From the NCBI GenBank assembly GCA_032164245.1, contig JAVMKO010000009.1:85974712-86038711 (forward strand): DNA of 64,000 nucleotides, read 5' to 3'. The notes below the pieces were generated by a model that was not told where the DNA came from, searched no databases, and worked only from the letters and a program-made list of their open reading frames with translations. The translations under genes were made by a program, and so were the position numbers. Each line of letters begins with the position of its first letter. The first letter of the stretch is position 1. Below are positions 24,225-38,600 of the stretch, in pieces. The stretch is from Sternotherus odoratus. Taxonomy: Eukaryota > Chordata > Testudines > Kinosternidae.

Positions 24225-24670
24225 GCCAATATAAGTGAGTGAACCTAACAGGTGTAATGATCAAGTGATCTCTCTCCTGGCATCCATCACCCCCTTCTGA
24301 CAAACAGAGGCTAGGGACACCATTCTGTACCCATCCTGGCTAATAGCCATTGATGGACTTAACCTCCATGAATTTATCCAGTTCTCTTTTAAACCCTGTT
24401 ACTGTCCTGGTCTTCACAACCTCCTCAGGCGAGGAGTTCCACAGGTCGGCTGAGTGAAGAAGAACTTCCTTTTATTTGTTTTAAATCTGCTGCCCATTAA
24501 TTTCATTTGGTGGCCCCTAGTTCTTATATTATGAGATCAAGTAAATAACTTTCCTTATTCACTTTCTCCACAGCACTCATAATTTTATATACCTCTATCA
24601 TATCCCCCCTTAGTCTCCTCTTTTCCAAACTGAAAAGTCCTAGCCTCTAATCTCTCCTCATATGTTCCAA
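24225..24670 (-). mobile_element. CR1 3' fragment in NONO intron 1
   Basis: It is nearly collinear with 3530-3950 (taatagccattgatggac, ctcaggcgaggagttcc, gcccattaatttcatttgg). It is a decayed C-terminus in reverse orientation. Confidence 0.85.
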
Positions 24671-25231
24671 ACCCTTGCCTGAATTCTTTTACTTGCTACT
24701 GTTACTAGGAATACATCTTATTAGAATTGAATGCTTGGAGATTTTTTTCAGTTTTCTTTTTGCATTTGAGAGTGTTTCACATGTATTGCTCTTTCCCCTG
24801 TGTATGTGGTTCTTTCATGCAGCAGCATAAGAGAAATGATCTTAAAAAATGGGAAAATATGACTACAGAGGTTGGCATTAGGACTCGGATGCAGGATTTA
24901 AAACCTACTAGATTTTAAATTAACTTTTCCCTTAAAGGAGGATCTCTTCTTGGTTCTGTGGTATTTATGTGGCTAGTAGATCAGAAAGAGCACTTTAGTT
25001 GGAAATATCATTGGCAACACAGGTTAATTTAAATCCGATGTACTAAATTCAAATTGCACTTTCCACATATTGTTTGTTTCCTCCAGGTGTCTGGGATTAG
25101 AGATTGGAAATGCTTCTGTTCTGATAATTGTCTTTGGTTGTGCTTAGGAAAGTAGCTGTAGTGTTGTGTGCATTGAAGATTGCTGGTTTGTACTTTGACA
25201 ATATATAACCCCATGATGTATTTTCTCTCAG

Positions 25232-25355
25232 GTTGGGAAAATGCAAGGCAATAAAGGCTTTAACATGGAGAAGCAGAACCATGCTCCAAGAAAACAGCAT
25301 CAGCAACAGCATCAACAGCCTATTCCTGCTAATGGACAGCAGGCCAACAGCCAGA
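25232..25355 (+). CDS. NONO: NONO exon 2 (first coding exon)
   Basis: Acceptor ttttctctcag precedes 25232 and the ATG is at 25241. It encodes the Q/H-rich N-terminus to Gln38 and ends in phase 1 before gtgagt. Confidence 0.95.
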
Positions 25356-28300
25356 GTGAGTAGATTACACAAGTCAATCTAGGGTTTGGCTACACTGGCA
25401 CTTTACACCGCAATAAAGCCTCCCAGAGTGCACTACCTTACTACCCGTCCACACTGGCAAGGCTCGTAGAGTGCTCTGACTCCCTGGATGGAGTACTCCT
25501 GGTACTCCTCCTTGCAAGAGGATTAACAGCTGTTGCATATTGGGTGAGAGGCTTCAGTCTCCGTGTGAACGGGTAGTAACAATACAGGTGAGTCACATCT
25601 TAGGCGCATTTAACATATGCAGATTTGGCTTTACACTGTCTGCAGAAACAGAAGGGGAAAAAAAGAAAAACAACAGTTTAAAAACTCCATCTGTAGTGTA
25701 GGCGATTTCTCCCGCCATTGAAGTCAATGAGAGTATCACTATATGCGATTTCCACTTTACGCGGTAACAGCAGAACGTAACCCTCACGTAAGATGTGACA
25801 TGCCTGAACTGTGCTTTGACGCCCCTTAATCTTCTTAAATCAAATGGCCTCTGAATGTGGAAGTACTTTTTCAGAGCTTATCTGAAGCTGGGCAAATCAA
25901 CAAAGCAAACATTTACTGAGTGAGAAGCAGGAGGATCTGAACTTACAAGATAGCATACTGACGCACTCCAAAATTTGCTCTCTCTCCCTCCACATACACA
26001 CAACACACTCCACCCCTCCCACCTCATTTGAAAAGCATGTTGCAGCCAGTTGAATACTGGGATAGCTCCCCATAATGCACCACTCCCAGTGCCACTAATG
26101 TGGCTATGCCCGTGCGGTTTCAGCTGTCAGTGTGGACACACTTGATGGAGCGCTTTCCCTGGAGCGCTCGCTGGAGGCAGGTTTAACCAAAGTGCTGTAC
26201 AACTGCATGTGTAGCCAAGCCCATAGTCGTTGTAGCCCTCTGGGCTGCTGAAGTGCCATCAGCATAGGCCCTGTCTTAAGTTTCATTTTAAACTGTCACA
26301 GGTTCTTTCCCTATATGAGTTGCTCTGATATTCCATGTAAAAGGATTAGTTTGAATCCTCTTCTTCAAGTTCCTCTGGATTTTTTATTGCCAGTCTTTGC
26401 CCCATGAATAAACCCACTTGTATTCATTCTTTTCGGTATGATAGCAGAGCTTTTTACTAAACCTGTAAGCAGAGGAGATTGCATTCAGGATTACGCTTTG
26501 TCAGTTCAATTCTGCTCTTATGGCCTGACTTTCAAATGTGTTGAATGCTGGCAGCTCCCAGAGGCTTTATTGAGATTTTTGGGGCTGAGTGCTTCTGAAT
26601 CAGGTCATTAATGTACACTTTCAAAGATTCCTTGCTGCTTATAGGATCTTCCAGTAAATCTGACTGCCCAGAGGACTGCAAATCTCTCCAATCCTTCAGT
26701 GTCACCACTGTGGATTTTACAAGAAAGAGGTGGCTTGTCTGTGACTGGCACTCTTTCCTCCTTTTCTATCACCCTTCTTCCAAAAGCTGTACCAGCAGAC
26801 CACTTAGCACAGTCCTTTCTAGGTACTAGTGGGATAGAATTGCTGTCCGCTTAGATGCAGTTCTAGTAGGAAGGGTGTTCTAGGGGTTTCCAATCACACA
26901 TAATATTGAAACTTCTGAGCGAGGTGGTCTTCTGACTTGGCTGTTTGAGACTTCAGCATCAGTGGGCCAACAGTACCAGTCAGGGTTGCTGTGCCAGTAA
27001 GTCAATCCACTGACATTTACCCTTGCTCAGTATGGGCTGGAGCTCTATGGGATTGTTGGGTTTTGGTGATGGTGATCTTGAGCTGAAGAAGTGGAGTTTA
27101 ATTACCTTTGGGGCCTTAACAGATCTAACATAATGGTTCAGAAGCATGTAATGATGAGGGTCTGAAGCTGCCAATTATGGATGGCTCGGGAGGGTGCCTG
27201 GTGACATTGATGAATCAGTTAATTTAATAGTTATGTTGTGCTTTGAATGTGGAAACTACTGCATAAGTGGTATAAAAAATAGAGTTGCTCAAGTTGAGTG
27301 CATGATAAAGTGTTTGGCCAGCCTTCTCCCTACTAGAGTGGGATAGTTTTACCCTTGCATTTGAATCTCACCCACTAAAAGCTTAATAGAATGACAATGG
27401 GAGATCAAGTCCCTATTCATATGTCTTACAGGTCATCTCAAAATACTATTTTTGTAATTATTGCCTGAGACCATAAGCCAAAGCATTTCCCATATTTTTT
27501 TTCCACCATTGTAGTGTCTGCACTTTCATTCTCCCTGTCTCACTATATTTTATGATTTATCATTAATTTGCTGGCTTTTTGGTTCTGTTTTAGCCACTAA
27601 GTGTTACTTGAATGTAGACTTTTTGTGACTAACTTTGCTGACTTTTTGGAAGTCCCATCCATATTGCTGCTTTTATGGCTTCCAGCTGCTTTCTCTCCAG
27701 CTTGGAGATAGGGTCTGGGTTCCAGAATCTTTTAGGCTGTAGACTGCTAAAATGTTATCTGCTTCCCCCCGCCCTCCCCACCCCACCCCATTGTTGTACT
27801 AGGCAAGACTTATTAATGTAAATATCTTTTGAATGTCTGTTTTTTCTGAATCACTGTTGAGTTCTGAATTCATTCCAGGATGATAATCCTCTAGCAGCCT
27901 GTGACACTGCAGCTTTTCTGTAGATAGCTAAGCTGCGGTCTTTAAGTCCAGGTGTCAAACATAGCAACTTACTGTGGTCTGAGCATCTTTTGATGCAGTA
28001 GTCAAGTTAGGAAGGCTGCTGCATTCTTCCAAGATCCCTATGTCCTGTTTTGGATTTTGCCTCACATAGTGGCCGATGCCTTGTTACAAAGCAGAGCAGT
28101 TCCTACAAACTTCATCTTTCATCGGAATGTTGGCCCATGCTGAAATGATGTCTCCTTGTTGCTAATGTGTTGGTTGGAGATGTTTGAGACTTGGGTGAGT
28201 GGGTGGAGTTAACTATTGTTGTATGTCTTTATGCTCGCTGTGATGTAACATGGTGGAATTTATCCCCCCAATTGTAGAGCGACTGTGTACCTTATTCCCC

Positions 28301-31300
28301 TCAGATGAAGGCCTCACTATTGACCTGAAGAATTTCCGGAAACCTGGTGAAAAGACATTTACCCAGAGGAGCCGCCTCTTTGTGGGGAACCTGCCCCCAG
28401 ATATTACTGAGGAGGAGATGAGAAAGTTGTTTGAAAAGTATGGGAAGGCAGGTGAAGTCTTCATACACAAGGACAAAGGCTTTGGATTTATCAGGCTGGT
28501 GAGTCGTTATTGCTTCCTTTGGGGTGTCCTGTGTTAGCGCTCTGACATTAGGAGAGTGGTGCTCATTGGAAATAGTAGCCATGTTCACATATTTTGCTAA
28601 TCGAACTGGTATCTTCACACAAATGTTTAAAATTAATTCTGGCGATCTGAGGTATGGGTGCCAATCAGCTTCATTGCAATGCCAGCTATTCAGAATATGC
28701 AAGTGCCTTTAAGGTCTTGAGGCTGGAGAGAAGAGGTACAAATTTGCTGTTACAAGTGAAACTGGGAAGAAACAGGGTACCTTTAGGTGAAAGTCATTGA
28801 CTTCATCCTCATTCTTGATGGATGTGAGGCAGCTGTTCGTGTATGAAGACCAGCATCTATAATTACAGGCATGTCTCATCTTACACAGGGGTTCTGTTCC
28901 GTGGTTAGCGCATAAAGCAAAAACCACGTATAGTGAAACACTCATTGAGTTGAATGGCGGGCGGAATCGCCCGCACTACAGATGTAGTTTTTAAATTGCT
29001 GGGGTTTTTTTTTCTGTTGACCGCGTAAAGCTGAATTTGTGCGTGTTAAATGCGCCTCAGATGCGACTTGCCTGTACTGCTAGTGATGGACATTCTTGAG
29101 CTTGTTGGGTCTCTAGTTGATCAGATTGAGGAAAGTAGCTTAGCAGAAGTTGGCAACCTTTCAAAAATGGTGTGCCGAGTCTTCATTTATTCACTGTAAT
29201 TTAAGGTTTTGCATGCTGGTAATACATTTTCTGTTTTTAGAAGGTCTCTTTCTGTAAGTCTTTAATATATAGCTAAACTATTGTTGTATGTAAAGTAAAT
29301 AAGGTTTTTAAAATGTTTAAGAAGCCTTGTTTAAAATTAAATTAAAATGCAAAGCCCCTCCAGACCAGTGGCAGTGTGAGTGCCACTGAAAATCAGTTTG
29401 TGTGCCGCCTTTGGCACACACATGTAACGGGACCCAGCTGAGAGTGCCAAGTCAGAACAAATTGCTTCAAACAGAGCAGTTGTGGCCCAAAGCTGGGGTT
29501 TCTCCACCTCTAAGGCAAACTGAACCAGCCAAAGACGACTTTGGTTTAGTCAGTGGGGTAAAACTGTAAGTCACACAAGCAATTCCCTTAGACACTCCAG
29601 CTTCCCAGTATCACCACCATCAGCCACTCATTATGGGCACAAATGGTTATGAAAACCAGTACCCCAATAAAAGAAAAAGGTTCCTCCGATCCCAAAGGAC
29701 AAGCCCTCAGACCCAGGTCAATATACAGATCATTTCTTACCCACAAATCACGCTGTTTCCAATCCTTTAGAATCTAAAGATTTATTCATAAAAGGAAAAA
29801 GATCTAGGTGAGAGCTAGAATTGGTTAAATGAAATCACTTACATACAGTAATGGCAAAGTTCTTGGTTCAGGCTTGCATCAATGGTAGAATAAACAGCAG
29901 GTTTCTGTTCTCAAGTCTCTGGAGTAAAAACATCCACAGCTGGGATGGGGCCTTCAGTCCTTTGTTGAAAGCTTCTGTTTGTAGCAAAAGTTCCTCCAGA
30001 GTAAGAAGCAGGAAGTGAAGACAAAATGGAGGTGGGACACCACCCTTTTATAGTTTTTCCAGATGCAAGAACCCTCTTTTTTTCTTGGCTGTGGAAAATT
30101 ACAGAAAAATGGAATTTTGGAGTCAGATGGGCATGTCACATGTTCATGCATGACTCAGGCCTTGCTAGAAGCAGCTATTACCCATATGCTACCTTGTTGG
30201 TTCTCAGGTAGACTTATGTGGAATGGAGTCTTCCAAGCTTTCATTGGGTCAGTTGTATAGCTGATGGTCCTTAATGGGCCATCAAGCCAGCTGAAGAGAG
30301 CAAACAGGAACTTGTCTGGGATGTCACCCAGAATCACAGCATAAGTCTGAGACCCAGACACTATAGATTTACAGGAAGTTATAAAAATACTATAACTATA
30401 AACTACAAAAGAGTTTATACATACAGAGGTTATGCATACAGACAGTATAATCATAACCAGCAAACTATAACCTGGTCTTGGACACCTTATATGACCCCCT
30501 TTCCACAAGATTTGGTGCCACTACAGTACCTTGGTTGCCACAGTGATCTATACAGTCCCAGAATATGTCAGTAACATCACAGCATGCCATAGGTTGCCTA
30601 TCCCTGGCTTAGAGCAAAATTGTTTGGTACTAACTGAAATAGCAGCTAAGGCTGCCTCTGTCCTGCATTTTTGCTCACTCTCTCTGCCCCTCCCCCTATC
30701 ACTTATTAGTTGAAAATTGATCTGTTTTATCTTGTACCTGTCTGGTGGTTGGTTCTTAGATTAATATTTTGAATTATACAGCAGGTTAGCTGTCTTGCAG
30801 TTATATAAATTAAACAAGGATACTTAATTTATTTCAAGACACCTGCTCCAGACATGGGAATAAGATTTTGCCCATCCTCCAAACTAGTGCCTTGGCATCC
30901 TATTTAGGAAAGGAAGATGTAAAACTGGGGTAGCAGCTGTTCTTGTTACAAAATCTGTATTTTGAGTCATATACAAGTGTTTTGCTTATATGTTTACATT
31001 GAAGATCAAGAAACAGGAAGGAACAATCTTGACACTTTCTTGCCTTGAAACACAAAATGGGCATCATGGTGAGAAGCTGGAAACTTTTTAAAGTACTATG
31101 GGGATAATGAGTGTTTAATGCAAGTTTGTGTATTTTCCAATAAGTCATTAGTCAGGTAACGGATCTTAAGATTTTGAAAAACTCCTGCCTTTCTTGTACT
31201 TAAGTATACTGAGCCATTCCTATGTCAGTCATCAGACTAGACTACTGGAAAGTAGCAGTTCTCGCTGTGATCCTGGTGCTATTCATAGATGTGTGCTTAA

Positions 31301-34300
31301 CTAATATTAACTCCTAACTACTTTCTGTAATTCTTGCAACATTCCTTTTAATTTTTGTACCCGATGTTGTCTGCTTTCTTTTTATCTTCTCCCCAAACTT
31401 CACATGTGCTCTCCGAACTAATTAACGGGCACCTTGGATAATGGTCAGACGACTTCATTTTATTACAAACATTACTAAGGCATCCTTTGTGGTATAAAGA
31501 GTTTTGTTCTTGCGGTAGTGCTTGTTCAGGGAAAGACAGGCTAGTGACCCTGTCCTCTGCTTCTGTGGCAGGAAACAAGTTTCCATACTGCACTGCAAAT
31601 TTTAATGATAATTTTCTTGTCTTCAGGAAACTCGCACACTTGCAGAGATTGCAAAGGTAGAACTAGACAACATGCCTCTCCGTGGGAAGCAGCTAAGAGT
31701 GCGCTTCGCGTGCCACAGCGCATCACTGACTGTCAGAAACCTGCCTCAATTTGTGTCAAATGAGCTCCTGGAGGAAGCCTTCTCTGTGTTCGGCCAGGTG
31801 GAAAGGGCAGTGGTTATTGTGGATGACAGAGGAAGATCGTCTGGGAAAGGCATTGTGGAGTTTTCAGGGAAACCTGCTGCTAGGAAAGCTCTGGACAGAT
31901 GTAGTGAAGGGTCTTTCCTGCTAACCACGTAAGTGAGGAGGGTGAGAAGTGCTGTTCTGGAAAGTGCACAGCTTGGCCAGGAGGGTGCTGGCTTGTGAGA
32001 AACACTGATGCGTTAACACTAGAGTGGGGCTATATGTGGTATGGGACAGCAGGCAGTATGTACTTAAACGTAACTTCTATAATGACAAACTTCCTGTCTC
32101 ATATGTGGACCATGTTAGAATAAATCTGTGCACAGGCTTATGTTCAAAACCACCTTGCTTCCTGGAGGCTGCCCATGTGATTGAATATGCTAATCAGGGA
32201 ATTGCTGCTGTTGAGGTTCCTCATAGACAAAGCCTTCTTTGGGCAGTTCAAATAGTCCTGAAGAAGAAGCTATTCCTCCCCTGTTAAAGTATGGCTGGCA
32301 AGTAAATAAAGCTTGTGTATGTTAACTGTGCAGTCTGGATCACCTCAGAATCAATTATGGAAAGAAACTTTTGTTTCGCAGTGGGTATTTCTGTGATAGA
32401 ATGTTGCACCCAGTCCTGTCAGCAGGCATAGATTCAGTTTCAGTTGTTTAAATGGCTAAATTGTGTGCGTGCGTGTATTCGTTCATTTGTTCTGGCTCCA
32501 GCACATGAGCCTCCATGCTTCAGTGTTCCAGGGGCAGCTAGCCTTTCCAATTTCAATGTCCTTCTGGGAGTGGCAATGCATTCTTAGGAGTGGAACTAAA
32601 TCTGGAATGTGTTTTGCCCCTTGGTCCCAACAGTCAGTGAGTCGTACCTTTTATGTATGGTACAAAGCCTGTTGCTTCAATACTTTTGGTTAGGCTGGTC
32701 ACTATTTTGGGGAGTGCTGAACTGACTGGATTTTCTCTCCCCCCCACCCCCCACCCCTTTTGGGTTAAAAAATAAAAAATAAATTTGGTAACAGCAGTTA
32801 TTAAACCACAGGGTATATTGCATTTGGCTTATAATCCACTTACTCTTCTAAGTAACATTTTATTGCTGCTCCTGTTCCCTCACTACTGTCATCCTTGCCA
32901 TACCTTACCTTGTTCCAGAAGGTTTGGGAGATGGCACCTTTCATTCCATTGCTAGGATACCCTGAGAGCAGTACACAAACACCTTCAGCTTCAGAAATCA
33001 GCTCAGTTCTGTTGAATCTTTTCATTTTTCTGTGCTAGCCTCTCCAATGTGTCTGTGACTGGCTGATGGTGCACTACAGCTGGACTACAATTGGAGGGTC
33101 TTCGGACTCCACCCAGACTGTTTGGAAAGCTTCACTTGTATCACATCTTTGTTTAGTAACTATCAGTGACTGATTCAGGACTCAGAAGTAGCTGTTTCAA
33201 AGAAAGAACACAAGAACTAGCGGTCACCAAATGAAGTTAATAGGCAGCCAGTTTAAAACAAAAGGAAGTATTTCTTCACACAACACACAGTCAGCCTTTG
33301 GAGCTCTTTGCCAGAGGATGTTGTGAAGCCCAAGACTATAACAGGGTTCAAAAAAGAACTAGATAAATTCATGGAGGGTCCATCAATGACTATTAGCGAG
33401 GATGGGCAAGGATGGTGTCCCTAGCCTCAGTTTGCCAGAAGCTGGGAATGAGCGACAGCGATCACTTGATTACCTGTTCATTTCTTCTGGGGCACCCTGG
33501 CAGTGGCCACTGATGACTGACAGGATACTGGGGTAGATGGAACTTTGGTGTGATCCAGTATGGCCGTTCTTATGTTCGTAAGGGATTGTGAAAGCAATTT
33601 CAAACCAGTCATGTTCAAAACTGATAGTAATAATGTATAACTTGGGTGTGAAGATGGCTTTCAATTGTATACTGGCTGACATTGTCTTATATGGTTTTCT
33701 TAGTCCCTGTTATTCTGAAACTTCATTAGTAGAGAGAGCAGTATTTTATAGCTGCAGCTAGGATTAAAACATGCACAGAAGCTGGCCTGCAGTGCAGCCA
33801 TTGTCTAGTAACACTGAAATCATGTGGCCTCTTTTCTTTCCAGATTTCCTCGGCCTGTCACTGTGGAGCCAATGGACCAGTATGATGATGAAGAGGGACT
33901 GCCGGAGAAACTAGTCATCAAAAACCAGCAGTTTCACAAGTATGTGTCCACTAGGGAAGGAAGAGAGGTGTTAGTGTTGGACCATCCAAGAGCTTAGTGA
34001 CTTAATCTTTGGAAGAATGCATCCTCACAAGCTAGTAAAAGACTCTTCTTATTGCCTTAGCACCTTTCTCTCTCCTCCTAATCCTAAATGTGTGTTTCTT
34101 TACTAACTTATGCATGCCTCTAAAAAACACCACCTCTGTTCAGGCAGCTGAAGTTTTCATGAATAGTTGCCCCTACACTAGAGAGATGGGTGGGTGAAGG
34201 GCGGAAAGTAATTAGGACTACCTTTTAGTTTCTTCCTTCAGGGAATTATACAGGTCTTTTCTGAGGAGATGACATGCCAGTGCTTCAGATAGAATCCTCT

Positions 34301-35591
34301 GCTGAAAAAGAGCAAAATGCAGAAAGAGCAGCTTCCCATTCATTGCAGTGAGCACTCTGTTTCTGTGTCAGGCTGACAAGATGGCAGCTCCTTGGATAAG
34401 ATATTCTAAGGGCTTGTCTTCATTTGAGCCGGCAGGGATCGATCTTTTGGTGATCGATTTATCGCGTCTCGTTAAGACGCAATAAATTGACCACCAGCGG
34501 CTCCCCCGTCGACTCCGGAAGTCCAGCTCGTGAAGAGGCGCAAGCTGGAGTCGACGGGGGACCGCGCCGCCGACTGCCACCGCCGTGAGGATGGGAGGTA
34601 AGTCGGCTGTAGAGACGTCGATTTCAGCTACGTTATTAAGGTAGCTGAAATTGCGTATCTACAGTCGATTTCCCCCCCGAGTGGAGACCAGCCCTTAGTG
34701 TGTTACTGATCTCTCCCCTTCGGAGCTGTTAATTAGAATCTCTCATATTTCATTTGTATGGATCTTTATTTTCCTCATTGGCTTTGCACAAGTTTTCTTA
34801 TCTCCCCTTCCTCCCTCAGGGAGCGTGAACAGCCTCCTAGGTTTGCACAGCCTGGTTCTTTTGAGTATGAGTATGCCATGCGCTGGAAGGCTCTAATAGA
34901 AATGGAAAAGCAGCAGCAAGAACAGGTGGATCGCAACATCAAGGAAGCACGAGAGAAACTGGAAATGGAGATGGAAGCAGCTCGCCATGAGCACCAAGTT
35001 ATGCTCATGAGGCAAGGTGAGAGCCAAGATCATCAAAGACCAAAAAAAGATTGGCCAAAGACCACTCTTAGGATTTCTTCTTAAAGCCAGGAGTGTCTAG
35101 CACAATAACCAGACCAGTGTTGGCTGAAGATGGGCCTGGGGATGGATGTCTGACTGATAGCTTGCCAGACAGTCATTGTCTAAATGGATCTGCTGTACAG
35201 GAACTCCTCACTTAACGTAGTTATGTTCCTGAAAAATGTAACTTTAAGCGAAATGATGTTAAGCAAATCCAATTTCCCCATAAGAATTAATGTAAATGGG
35301 GAGGAGGGTTAGGTTCCAGGGAATATTTTTTCACCAGACAAAAGACTATTCTATATATCTATATCTATATACACATACACACATAGTATAAGTTTTAAAC
35401 AATTTAATACTGGTACACAGTGATGATGATAGTGAAGCTTGATTGAGGTGGAGGAGTCAGGGTGGGATATTTCCTGGGGAATGCCTTACTGCTAAATGAT
35501 GAACTAGCAATTGACTGAGCCCTCACAGGTTAACTCTCACACTCTACAAGGCAGCAGGAAAGGAGGGAGGACAGACATTGTCTGTGTGTGC

Positions 35592-35624
<33 letters not shown>

Positions 35625-38600
35625 GTGCATTTCGCCTTTAAGTACACTGCCTTGTTAATTAGATCAGCAAGGTGAGCCGAAGCTGCTGCCAGGACAAGCT
35701 GCCTCCCTCCAGAGCCCTGGCCTGTGTCCCTGCTCTCTGGAAGCTTGGGCATGCAGGAGCAGGGACGGAAGGGGACACCCTGATATTAGCGCTCCCCCTC
35801 CCTTCCCCCACAGCAAGCAGGAGTCTTGGGCAGCAGCTCCAAGGCAGAGGACAGGAGCAGCACATGGCAGTTGGGGGAGGGGCGGCTGCTGCACAGGGAA
35901 TTTAGAGGAGTGGGGAGCTGATAAGGGGGCTGCCGTTCCACCCTGGTTCCAACCACCCACCAGGTAGCTGCAGCGAGCTGCTCTTCCTGCAAGCAGTGGA
36001 CAAAGTAGGCGGCTGCCAAACAACTTTGGCCTTGTCTACATTACTGGCTGGATCGATGGGTAGAGATTGATCTCTTGGGGATCATTTATCACGTCTCATC
36101 AGGACGCGATAAATCAATCCCAGAGGCACTCCCATCAACTTGGGAACTCCAGCTTGCCAAAAGGCGCAAGGCAGAGTCTACGGGGGAGCCCACTTTCGAT
36201 CACTGCTGCCGTGAGGACGGCAGGTAAGTCGGCCTAACGTGCGTGACTTTAGCTACGCTGTTCACATAAGTGAAGTTGAGTATCTTAGGTCGACCCTCCC
36301 CGCTAGTGTAGACCAGGCCTTTATAAGGGAGCATTGCACAACTTAAAACGAGCATGTTCCCTAATTGATCAGCAACGTAACATAGAAACAATGTTAACTG
36401 GGACGACTTTAAGTGAGGCGTTCCTGCACAGTATAACAAGTTTCTGTTCTGTCTTCTGTAGGATGGCAACTATAGAGTCGTAGTTGGCTGTATGCTTAAC
36501 TTGATGGCATTTCTTTGTGCATGTCTGTAATGCAGTACGTGTGAATGCTCTATCTGATCAATTTCAAAATCCAAGGGAATGTCTTAGGTATCAGTGGTCA
36601 GAATCCTACTGATTTTGGGGGAAATTGGAAAACTGAAAAGTGAAATAAGGGGGTACAGAGCTCCTACTGTCTGTTTAGCACAGCCACAACTTCAAGCACT
36701 TCTGCAGTTGTTCATAGATTAGATTGGTTCAATGGCACTCATTCATACTTTCCAGTATAACCAAATATGTGTCTCATCTCTGCATGCCCTCCCAGTAGTT
36801 TGACATGTTGACAGCCTGTATGACTTATCTCCCAGACAAATAATAAAGGGGGAGGGGGAGAAGGAGAATTGGATCATGCACACAGTCCATAGAATGGGGG
36901 ATGCACAGAACTTTGGCAGTGCAGAGAAAATTGTGGGATCCTGGTATGGGGCAGGTGGGAAAACAGACCCAACATGAGAGAAAAAGAATGAAAGACGGAC
37001 AGCCCCTGGCAAAGGGGGAACTAGGGGCAGACGGGATCACCACCATCGAGAGATTTGGGGATCATAGTATGGGGCACACAGAACCCCCCTCCGAGGACAT
37101 GGAGGGAAGTGGAAATGGCATGCACATGGAGCTGCTGGCATGGGAGGAGAATTGAGAACATACAGAACTTCTGACATACAGGAAGGGAATATGGGACCCT
37201 GGTATGGGGGAAGGAGGGATGCAAGGAGCCCTAGTGTGCACAATGAGCTCAGGCTAGGAAAACTACTAAGGTGCGACACCCTTCTGGTGTTGAAACTAAC
37301 TAGTAAGTCGAGGTTCAGGTAGGGATTCACAGGAGTTTGGGGAGGTCACCTAACAGCCCGCAGAGGGCATGACAATTGGCCCAGTGATTGGCTTCTACTG
37401 TCACTTCTTCCAGACTTAATGAGACGCCAAGAAGAACTGAGGAGAATGGAGGAACTGCATAACCAAGAAGTGCAGAAACGTAAACAGATGGAACTCAGGT
37501 AAAGGGAGATGCTGGCCACTCATATTGCTGTGAATTAAATGCATCCCCTTAGATTGAGGCTAGAGCAGTGGTTCTCAAACTTTTTGTAGTGGTGACCCCT
37601 TTCCCACACCGGGCCTCTAAGCGCGACACCCCCTAGGGGTCAGGTGGGGAGTGGGGTGTGCCTACAGCCCACTGTGGCAGGGGCTGGGATGGGGCGGTTA
37701 CGGCAGCCCCCCAGGGCAGGGGTCGGGATTGAGGGGAGGTTCCAGCAGCCCCATGGAGGCACCAGCAGCCCACCGTGGCCGGGATCACGGTGGCACCGGA
37801 AGCCCACCTCTGCAGGGGCTGGGTCAGGCACGTGGCAGTGTCGGCAGCAGGAGCCAGGGCCCGGACCCGGCTCGCGGGGCCGCCAGCAGTTCGCCGCGGC
37901 AGGAGCCATGACTGGGACCAGCCTTATGGGGGAGCCGGCAGCCCGCCGTGGCAGGGGCACGGGCTGCCTGCAGCAGCGGGGACCGGATGCCGGCAGCCCG
38001 TGGCAGCAGCATTGTTCAGGGCCGGCTGCTGGCAGCTGGGGCTCGCAACCCCCATAGAACTGGCTCGTGACCCCCAGAGGGGTCCTGACCCCCACTTTGA
38101 GAACCAATGGGCTAGAGCATTATCCTGAGTAATTGGACTCACAATTTTACAATATAATCTCCAAACATCGTTGGGTCATCTTTATCCATAAGCAAAGTTT
38201 ACAGTAGGTTTAGGGTGCATGCCAGTGACCTTGGAGGACACTGACTAGTACTTGTTTTTTCATTGGTAGACTCAGATTTGGATTCTTACTGCTTGGCTTT
38301 CAGATGCATATAAAAAGGCTGGGTGTCTTCGCAGCAACCCTGATTCCCCACCTACAGTGCTAGAGCAAAGTCCTTGCCCTAGCCTCAATCTTTTCATTCT
38401 TCCTGTCACTTAAGGATCTGTGAGAATCTCTCTCCTTTCTCAACTTTTTATGGTCTTGCTGTTTGGTTCTTGAGATAATTCTGTAGCCACCAGGAAGATC
38501 TTCAGACCAGTTCTTTGTAGAGCACAGCTTGAGAACCACTTGGCTAATGTTTCCTGGTTACGTATGGATAGCATTTGTTTAGAAGCCTAGCATATGCTCT

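Larger units (their letters stand above)
35198..36427. mobile_element. DNA transposon derivative in NONO intron 6, nested
   Basis: The ends CAGGAACTCCTCACTTAA and TTAAGTGAGGCGTTCCTG are long inverted repeats. TA precedes the left end and CA follows the right, which may be a mutated TA target. The interior contains a TG/GA microsatellite, a GC-rich stretch with no ORF of interest, and a nested MITE. Confidence 0.7.

Noticed and set aside
28250..28304. Possible upstream extension of NONO exon 3 starting at an ATG
   Set aside because: A strong acceptor (cttattcccctcag) sits at 28304 and the phase fits exon 2 exactly. The open upstream frame is intron.
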